From NCBI GenBank assembly GCA_035487155.1, contig DATHMK010000072.1, positions 21,177 through 85,176 of the forward strand: 64,000 bases of DNA, in the 5' to 3' direction. Within the stretch, counting starts at the first letter, position 1, and every line of letters begins with the position of its first letter. A program made the position numbers and the translations under genes. The stretch is from DAIDKA01 sp035487155 (GTDB lineage Bacteria > Pseudomonadota > Gammaproteobacteria > Steroidobacterales > Steroidobacteraceae). The notes under the pieces were generated by a model, which saw nothing but the letters and a program-made list of their open reading frames with translations, was not told where the DNA came from and searched no databases. This document shows, piece by piece, positions 58,834 through 64,000 of the stretch.

Positions 58834-60002
58834 GCCTGGCTGCGTTCCAGCGCCTGGTCCAGATCCTCGATCAGGTCTTCCACATCCTCTAAACCGATCG
58901 AGAGGCGCACGGTGCCGGGGCCGACCCCGGACATCTCGGCCTGCTCGGCGGTCAGGTCGCGACTGGACATCATCTGCGGGGGGACCACCAGCGACTCGCT
59001 GGATCCGAGGCTTGCGGTAATTGAAAAATACTGCAGGGCATCGGCGAAGCGTCCGGCCGCCGCATCCCCGCCGTGTACATCCACGGTGACCACGGTGCCG
59101 AAGTGCTCCATCTGCCGTCGTGCCAGTTCATGCTGCGGGTGCTGCGCCAGCCCGGGGTAGTGAACCTTCTCCACCAGTGGATGCGCCGCCAGCCTTTCGG
59201 CGATGCGTTGTGCGGCCTGGGTCTGCGCCGCATAGCGCAGGTAGTAGGTCTTAAGACCCCGGGCGATCAGGAAGGCGGCATGCGGATCGAGGATTCCACC
59301 CAGCGTGCCGAACTCGCCGCGCAGGCCGCGGATGATGTCGCTGCGCGCGATCACCGCACCGCCCATGACATCGCCGGCACCCGAGGCGTATTTGGTGAGA
59401 CTGTGGATGAAGATGTCCACCGGGTACTGGCCATGCTGGTGCAGGCCCGCAAAGGTGTTGTCGAGCACCGTGAGCGCTCCATGGGCCTGCGCGAACCGGG
59501 TGATGGCCTCGATATCGGCCACCTTGGTCACCGGATTGGTCGGGGATTCGAAAACGACCAGGCGTGTCGGGGTGGTGCGCAGCACCCGCTCCACGCCCGC
59601 CAGATCCTCGATGGACAGCATGGTGCTGTTGACGCCAAAGCGGGCCAGCAGCCGGCGGATCAGGTAACGGGTGGGGTTGTAGGTTTCAACGAAGCACAGC
59701 ACGTGATCGCCCTGGCGGGTGAGGGCCAGCAGCGTCTGGGCGATCGCTCCCACGCCGGAGCCTGTGACCAGGCAGTCATCCCGTCCCTGCATGGCCGCCA
59801 GCTGCATTTCCAGTTGCCGGTTGGTCGGATTCGCGGCACGCGAATAGAAGTAACCGGGCCGGTCGCCGCGCAGGAATTCAAGGGTGTCATCCAGAGTCTC
59901 GAACTCGAACTTCACCGACTGATAGATGGGCATCACCAGCGGGCGGTTGCCGGCCGGCAGCTCCACTTCAGGCGGATGATTGATACTCGTGGCTTTCTTC
60001 AT
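58830..60002 (-). CDS. Cys/Met metabolism PLP-dependent enzyme (cystathionine gamma-synthase/lyase-like)
   Basis: A 390-residue fold-type I enzyme. PLP contacts are YSRAANPTNRQLE, TGSGVGAIAQTLLAL, DNTFAG (D181) and the Schiff-base K204 in SLTKYASGAGDVMGG. It could make cystathionine from an O-acyl-homoserine or cleave Met, homocysteine or cystathionine; the sequence does not settle which. The true ATG is 60002, with GGAAG/AAAAGGGA upstream; the frame stays open to 60395, where it overlaps the aminotransferase gene. The gene ends overlapping aguA. Confidence 0.85.
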   Translation of the reverse strand: MKKATSINHPPEVELPAGNRPLVMPIYQSVKFEFETLDDTLEFLRGDRPGYFYSRAANPTNRQLEMQLAAMQGRDDCLVTGSGVGAIAQTLLALTRQGDHVLCFVETYNPTRYLIRRLLARFGVNSTMLSIEDLAGVERVLRTTPTRLVVFESPTNPVTKVADIEAITRFAQAHGALTVLDNTFAGLHQHGQYPVDIFIHSLTKYASGAGDVMGGAVIARSDIIRGLRGEFGTLGGILDPHAAFLIARGLKTYYLRYAAQTQAAQRIAERLAAHPLVEKVHYPGLAQHPQHELARRQMEHFGTVVTVDVHGGDAAAGRFADALQYFSITASLGSSESLVVPPQMMSSRDLTAEQAEMSGVGPGTVRLSIGLEDVEDLIEDLDQALERSQA

Positions 60003-60018
60003 TCCCTTTTCTTCCTTG

Positions 60019-61215
60019 CTAGGCCGTGCCCGCGAATTCAAGCAGACGCGTGACCGCCTGGGTAAGGGTAGCATCACGTTTTGCGACACACAGTCGCACA
60101 AAGGGCATGGGGGGCGCAGCGACGTAGAATGGCGACAGTGGGATGGTGGCGACTCCCGCCTTGACCAGCAGCTCCTCGGCGAAGCGCACATCGGCCTGCG
60201 GCGGCAGATCCTGCGGCGTGCGTGCGCTGTGACCCGGCAACGCGCTGAAATCCAGAAGCTGGAAAAAAGTGCCCTCGGCGGGCGGCAGTCTGAAAGCCGA
60301 AGCCGCCAACCCCTGGCGCAGCAGGTCGCGCTTGGCCTGAAAGAAGCCCGAAAGCTCGCTCCATACCTGCGGTTTTTCCTGCAGGTACTGCGCAATGGCC
60401 TGCTGCAGCGGGGTGGCGATGGTAAAGGTATTGAACTGATGCACGCGTCGCAGTTCCACCGTCAGGGGCGGGGGCGCAATGCAGTAGCCCACGCGCCAGC
60501 CGGTGGCGTGCAGGGTCTTGCCAAATGAGAACACCACGAATGAACGCGCCGCCAGTTCGGCATGCGCCACCACCGAATGATGCCGGCGCCCGTCATACAT
60601 GACGTGCTCATAGACCTCATCGGACAGCACCAGGATATTGCGCTGGCGCACCAGCGTCGCCAGCGCCTCCAGGTCGGCGGCGCTGGCCGCGGTGCAGCTG
60701 GGGTTGTGGGGCGAGTTGATGATGATCAGGCGGGTGCGCGGCGTGATGCTCGCCGCCACGCGCTCCCAGTCATAGCGGAAATCCGGTGGCAGCAGCGGGA
60801 TGTGCACGCAGCGGCCGCCGGCAAGACGGATGGCCGGATCGTAGGAGTCGTAGGCGGGATCGAACACCAGGACCTCATCCCCGGCGCCCACCACCGCCTG
60901 GATGGCCGAGAAGATGGCTTCCGTCGCGCCCAGGGTAACCGTGATCTCGGATTCCCAGTCGCGCACCACGCCGTAGGTGGCCTGGAGCTTGCGGGCGATC
61001 ACCTGGCGCAGCGCCAGGCTGCCTTCCATGGGGGCGTACTGGTTGTGGCCTTCGCGCACCGCCTGCGCCAGCAACTCCCCGATCCGCGGATCGATATCGT
61101 AGTCGGGAAACCCCTGGCCGAGGTTCAGCGCATTCAACTCGCGGGCGCGACGCGACATGACCGTAAAGATCGTGGTGCCCACATCGGGCAGTTTGCTGCG
61201 CCCGAATTCAGTCAT
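60019..61215 (-). CDS. Class I/II PLP-dependent aminotransferase (YbdL/methionine aminotransferase-like)
   Basis: A 398-residue fold-type I aminotransferase. NLGQGFPDYD, NQYAPMEGSLALRQVIARKL, TLGATEAIFSAI, INSPHNPS, LSDEVYEHV and FSFGKTLHATGWRVGY (K233) match the YbdL/kynurenine aminotransferase group that acts on Met, His, Phe and Kyn. The ATG at 61215 overlaps the kinase-gene stop (ATGA); the frame is open back to 61296 but without reason to use it. The substrate may be Met or an intermediate of Met salvage, in view of the next gene. Confidence 0.86.
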   Translation of the reverse strand: MTEFGRSKLPDVGTTIFTVMSRRARELNALNLGQGFPDYDIDPRIGELLAQAVREGHNQYAPMEGSLALRQVIARKLQATYGVVRDWESEITVTLGATEAIFSAIQAVVGAGDEVLVFDPAYDSYDPAIRLAGGRCVHIPLLPPDFRYDWERVAASITPRTRLIIINSPHNPSCTAASAADLEALATLVRQRNILVLSDEVYEHVMYDGRRHHSVVAHAELAARSFVVFSFGKTLHATGWRVGYCIAPPPLTVELRRVHQFNTFTIATPLQQAIAQYLQEKPQVWSELSGFFQAKRDLLRQGLAASAFRLPPAEGTFFQLLDFSALPGHSARTPQDLPPQADVRFAEELLVKAGVATIPLSPFYVAAPPMPFVRLCVAKRDATLTQAVTRLLEFAGTA

Positions 61216-61958
61216 GATGCTTCGGAACTGGCCATGGCTGCACCAATGACGCCGGCCTGTCCGGCGAAATGCGCCGGGCGCAGTTGCGCGTCGCACTTCA
61301 ACAGCCGCGAGAATTCAGCGTAGCGCTCGCTGACGGCGCCGCCCAGGATGATGACGTCCGGCCAGAACAGCGCTTGCATCCGTGCCAGGTACACATTCAC
61401 CCGTTCGATCCAGGCCGGAAAGTCCAGATGCATGGCGGTACGCACATGCGCGGAGGCGAACTTCTCGGCTTCCTTGCCGTTCAGTTCCATATGGCCCAGC
61501 TCGGTATTCGGGAACAGCCGGCCATCCACGAACAGCGCCGAACCGATGCCGGTGCCGAAGGTGAGCATGATGGCAGTACCCTTCAGGTCCTTGCCCGCGC
61601 CCCAGCGCATTTCGGCAATCCCGGCCGCATCGGCGTCGTTCAGGAACACCACCGGGCGGTTGACGGCCTTGCCGACCACCGTCGCACCATCGGCGCCCAG
61701 CCAGGAATGATCGATGTTCGCGGCGGTGCGGATCACACCGTTGCGCACCACGCTCGGAAAGGCGACACCGACGCTGCCCTTGGCCTGCGGCAGACGCTTG
61801 GCGAGGCCCGCAATGACCGCGGCCAGGCGGTCCGGTGTCGAGGGCCGCGGCGTCGGCGCCGAGATCATCTCCCCCAGCAGCTGCCCCGTAGTCACGTCCA
61901 CCACGCCCGCCTTCACTGACGAGCCGCCGACATCGATTCCCAGCAGATTCTGACTCAT
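61212..61958 (-). CDS. ROK-family kinase, polyphosphate glucokinase-like
   Basis: A 248-residue sugar kinase. LLGIDVGGSSVKAGVVD is the phosphate-binding loop; PVVFLNDADAAGIAEMRWGA and LTFGTGIGSALFVDG are the other ATPase motifs; FPNTELGHMELNGKEAEKFA is the variant of the ROK signature found in polyphosphate glucokinases. This lacks the CxCGxxGC zinc motif of repressors. It would phosphorylate glucose with polyphosphate and/or ATP. I chose ATG 61958 (AAGG seven bases upstream); a GTG at 61985 is in frame. Its place in a polyamine operon is unusual. Confidence 0.8.
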   Translation of the reverse strand: MSQNLLGIDVGGSSVKAGVVDVTTGQLLGEMISAPTPRPSTPDRLAAVIAGLAKRLPQAKGSVGVAFPSVVRNGVIRTAANIDHSWLGADGATVVGKAVNRPVVFLNDADAAGIAEMRWGAGKDLKGTAIMLTFGTGIGSALFVDGRLFPNTELGHMELNGKEAEKFASAHVRTAMHLDFPAWIERVNVYLARMQALFWPDVIILGGAVSERYAEFSRLLKCDAQLRPAHFAGQAGVIGAAMASSEAS

Positions 61959-61981
61959 TCGATTGCCTTGAAACGTGGCCT

Positions 61982-62830
61982 TCACTGATTGGCGGCGGCC
62001 GCCAGCTGCATGTCGCGCTCGCGCCTCCGGTGCTGATACCGCATCCAGAACGCCGACAGGGTAATGCCGGTCGCCACGAACAGCACCATGATGGTCGCCA
62101 GCGCGTTCACATCCGGACTTACGCCCAGGCGGACCTTTGAAAATATCACCATCGGCAGCGTACTGGAGCCGGGCCCCGCGACGAACTGGGTGATGACCAG
62201 ATCATCCCAGGAGAGGGTGAAAGACAGCAGCCAGCCGGAGACCAGCGCCGGCGCCACCAGCGGCAGGGTGATGCGGCGGAACACCGTCCCGGGCCGGGCC
62301 CCGAGGTCCAAGGCCGCCTCCTCCAAGGACTCATCGAACCCGACCAGGCGCGACTGCACCACCACCGCCACGTACGCGGTGCAGAAGGTGATGTGGGCCA
62401 GCGTGATGGTGACCATGCCCGTGCCGCGCGGCCAGCCAATGGCCTGCTGCAGGGTGATGAATAGCAGCAGCAGCGCAAGACCCGTGATCACCTCGGGCAT
62501 CACCAGTGGCGCGGTGGTCATGCCCACCAGCAGGGTGCGACCGCGGAACGGCCCGAAGCGCGCCAGCGCCACTCCGGTGAGGGTGCCCAGCACCACGGCG
62601 CCGCTGGCGGCGATGAGGGCGATGCGGATCGAGAGCCATGCGGCGTCCAGGATTTCATCGTTGCCCAGCAGCTCGGCGTACCACTTCAGGGTCGGCGAAT
62701 GCGCCGCGTCCCACACCGTCACCAGCCGCGAATTGTTGAGCGAGAACACCATCATCGACAGGATGGGCGCGTACAAGAACGTCAATCCCACACCCAGCAT
62801 CGTGCGCGGCAACCAACCGGAGCTCCTCAT
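61982..62830 (-). CDS. potI: Putrescine/spermidine ABC transporter permease PotI/PotC-like
   Basis: A 282-residue inner-membrane permease with six helices. The EAA coupling motif reads EEAALDLGARPGTVFRRITL. LTFLYAPILSMMVFSLN and the SWDDLVITQFVAGPGSSTLP segment are typical of PotI/PotC. The second half of the ABC channel for polyamine import; the partner is PotH (four-base overlap). A substrate-binding protein (PotF/PotD) gene is not in the window and may lie beyond the right edge. Confidence 0.88.
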   Translation of the reverse strand: MRSSGWLPRTMLGVGLTFLYAPILSMMVFSLNNSRLVTVWDAAHSPTLKWYAELLGNDEILDAAWLSIRIALIAASGAVVLGTLTGVALARFGPFRGRTLLVGMTTAPLVMPEVITGLALLLLFITLQQAIGWPRGTGMVTITLAHITFCTAYVAVVVQSRLVGFDESLEEAALDLGARPGTVFRRITLPLVAPALVSGWLLSFTLSWDDLVITQFVAGPGSSTLPMVIFSKVRLGVSPDVNALATIMVLFVATGITLSAFWMRYQHRRRERDMQLAAAANQ

Positions 62831-63732
62831 GGGTGACTCTGTATCTGCCGCCCGCCGGAGCGCTGGAACAGCATGATGGGGACCACCAGCAGCAGCAGCA
62901 TGAGAATGGCGACGGCGCTCGCCAGCGGCCAGTCGCGGTTCTCGAAGAACTCATCGGAGAGCACCCGGCCGATCATCAGCTGGTCGGTGCGTCCCAGGAG
63001 CGAGGGCACGACGTACTCGCCCACCGCCGGAATGAAGACCAGCAGCGAACCTGCGATGATGCCGGGAATGGACTGCGGCAGGGTCACGCGCAGGAATGCG
63101 GTGAAGGGGCGGGCGCCCAGATCCGCCGCCGCCTCCAGCAGCGCCCCATCAAGCTTCTCCAGATTGGCATACAGCGGCAGGATCATGAACGGCAGATAGG
63201 AGTACACGATGCCCACGTACACCGCGAAATCCGTCTGCAGCATGGTCAGCGGCTGGTGGATGATCCCGAGGTACAGCAGGATGTTGTTGATGACACCGTT
63301 GTGCTTGAGCAGCCCGATCCAGGCATAGACGCGCAGCAGAAAGGACGTCCAGAACGGCAGCACGATGAGCATCAGCAGCGCGCTGCGCCAGGTCCCCTGG
63401 GCGCGGGCGATGACATAGGCCATGGGATAGCCCAGCAACAGACACAGCAGGGTCGACACTGCCGCGACCTTCAGCGAATACAGGTAGGCGCTGATATACA
63501 GCGGATCGGTGAACAGAAAGGCGTAGTTGCTGAAGTGCAGCGCCGGATGCGGCACCCCGTTGATCCATTCCAGCAACGGCGCATAGGGCGGGATCGTCAG
63601 CCGCTCCTGCGAGAACGACAGCTTCAGCACGATCAGGAACGGCAGCAGGAACAGCAGCAGCAGCCACAGCGTCGGCACTCCCATCACCAGGCGCCGTGCG
63701 CGTTGGTTCACGCTTTGAAGGTTCTGTGGCAT
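62827..63732 (-). CDS. potH: Putrescine/spermidine ABC transporter permease PotH/PotB-like
   Basis: A 301-residue permease with six helices. Near the start, LWLLLLFLLPFLIVLKLSFS is typical of PotH. The EAA loop is LEAAADLGARPFTAFLRVTL. LVFIPAVGEYVVPSLLGRTD is the other signature block. Partner of PotI, with which it overlaps by four bases. It starts three bases after the stop of the ATPase gene, so the genes are one operon. Confidence 0.9.
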   Translation of the reverse strand: MPQNLQSVNQRARRLVMGVPTLWLLLLFLLPFLIVLKLSFSQERLTIPPYAPLLEWINGVPHPALHFSNYAFLFTDPLYISAYLYSLKVAAVSTLLCLLLGYPMAYVIARAQGTWRSALLMLIVLPFWTSFLLRVYAWIGLLKHNGVINNILLYLGIIHQPLTMLQTDFAVYVGIVYSYLPFMILPLYANLEKLDGALLEAAADLGARPFTAFLRVTLPQSIPGIIAGSLLVFIPAVGEYVVPSLLGRTDQLMIGRVLSDEFFENRDWPLASAVAILMLLLLVVPIMLFQRSGGRQIQSHP

Positions 63733-63735
63733 GCC

Positions 63736-64000
63736 CTACTCCGTCAGGACCACGGGGCTGCTCGGGTGCCAGGACAGGAACACGACCTCGTCTTGGCCGA
63801 TGCGCTGCTCGGCATCGCGCGCGGAGTTCGGCAGCGTGACGCGCACCTCGCGGCCCGAATCCAGCGCCACCAGGTACACCGACGCGTCGCCCATGTAGGC
63901 GATGGCGCGGACCCGCCCACGGGCCACATTCTCGGTGTCCGGGTGCACCGCATCGCGCCCGGGAGGCTGCCGGGACATGGCGATCTTCTCCGGCCGCACC
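63736..64000 (-). CDS. potG: Polyamine ABC transporter ATP-binding protein PotG/PotA-like, C-terminal end only
   Basis: The gene enters from the right edge; only the last 88 codons are visible. They hold the end of a TOBE-type domain: VRPEKIAMSRQPPG, ARGRVRAIAYMGDASVYLVA and REVRVTLPNSARDAEQRIGQ, then VFLSWHPSSPVVL. The VRPEKI motif is typical of PotA/PotG/FbpC ATPases. The Walker motifs lie outside the window. It is three bases upstream of potH. Confidence 0.82.
   Translation of the reverse strand, partial: VRPEKIAMSRQPPGRDAVHPDTENVARGRVRAIAYMGDASVYLVALDSGREVRVTLPNSARDAEQRIGQDEVVFLSWHPSSPVVLTE

Noticed and set aside
60003..60395. N-terminal extension of the Cys/Met PLP enzyme to 60395.
   Set aside because: It lies inside the aminotransferase gene and adds an Arg-rich stretch; ATG 60002 has a purine-rich site and a family-typical start.
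1..64000. CRISPR arrays, tRNAs, rRNAs, insertion sequences, integrases or phage genes.
   Set aside because: I found no direct-repeat arrays, no cloverleaf-like sequence and no transposase or phage protein in any frame.

Overview
The window is 64 kb of high-GC chromosomal DNA from a Gram-negative bacterium. The gene types suggest a gammaproteobacterium of the Steroidobacterales/Nevskiales/Xanthomonadales kind: a long TonB-dependent receptor, FecI/FecR-type signalling, secreted S9, S53 and M1 peptidases, a PEP-CTERM-like protein, PQQ alcohol dehydrogenase and many lipoproteins. The assignment is inferred from content only. I saw no rRNA, tRNA, CRISPR array, insertion sequence, integrase or phage gene. 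Several genes appear to use TTG or GTG starts.

Layout. 1-814: truncated SAM methyltransferase. 0.9-9.3 kb: a heavy-metal (probably copper) efflux operon with adaptor, CzcA-type RND pump, outer-membrane channel, a small membrane protein and a multicopper oxidase. 9.3-16.1 kb: small periplasmic protein, lactate permease, PEP-CTERM-like protein, M20 amidohydrolase and a large winged-helix/ATPase regulator. 16.2-21.3 kb: two tandem paralogous secreted proteins of unknown function, M1 aminopeptidase, small Lys/Ala-rich protein, amino-acid racemase. 21.8-27.1 kb: TonB receptor, aromatic-acid-type MFS transporter and CmcJ/NvfI-like oxygenase. 27.2-33.7 kb: AsmA-like protein, sedolisin, 2OG-Fe oxygenase, small periplasmic protein and a lipoprotein pair. 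33.7-35.9 kb: a self-contained operon (membrane protein, XRE repressor, DUF3500-like protein) with a clear promoter carrying two operator-like palindromes. 35.9-38.1 kb: secreted prolyl oligopeptidase.

38.2-42.4 kb is the most unusual region. An ECF sigma factor and FecR are followed not by a TonB receptor but by a soluble STN-domain protein, a paralogue of its C-terminal domain, and a lipoprotein. Both paralogues carry a TonB-box-like motif. 42.4-46.2 kb: two orphan FtsX-type permeases divergent from a YtrA-like GntR regulator and a slipin; the GntR mRNA may be leaderless. 46.4-48.5 kb: a degenerate SRAP-family protein with its catalytic residues lost, next to a pseudokinase fused to a TonB C-terminal-like domain. 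48.5-54.5 kb: AmpG-like MFS protein, VOC protein, PQQ dehydrogenase, a frameshifted GFA gene and MsrA. 54.5-64 kb: patatin-barrel phospholipase, TPR protein, and a tightly packed minus-strand operon (potG end, potH, potI, polyphosphate-glucokinase-like kinase, aminotransferase, Cys/Met-metabolism PLP enzyme, agmatine deiminase) that links polyamine uptake with agmatine and sulfur amino-acid metabolism.
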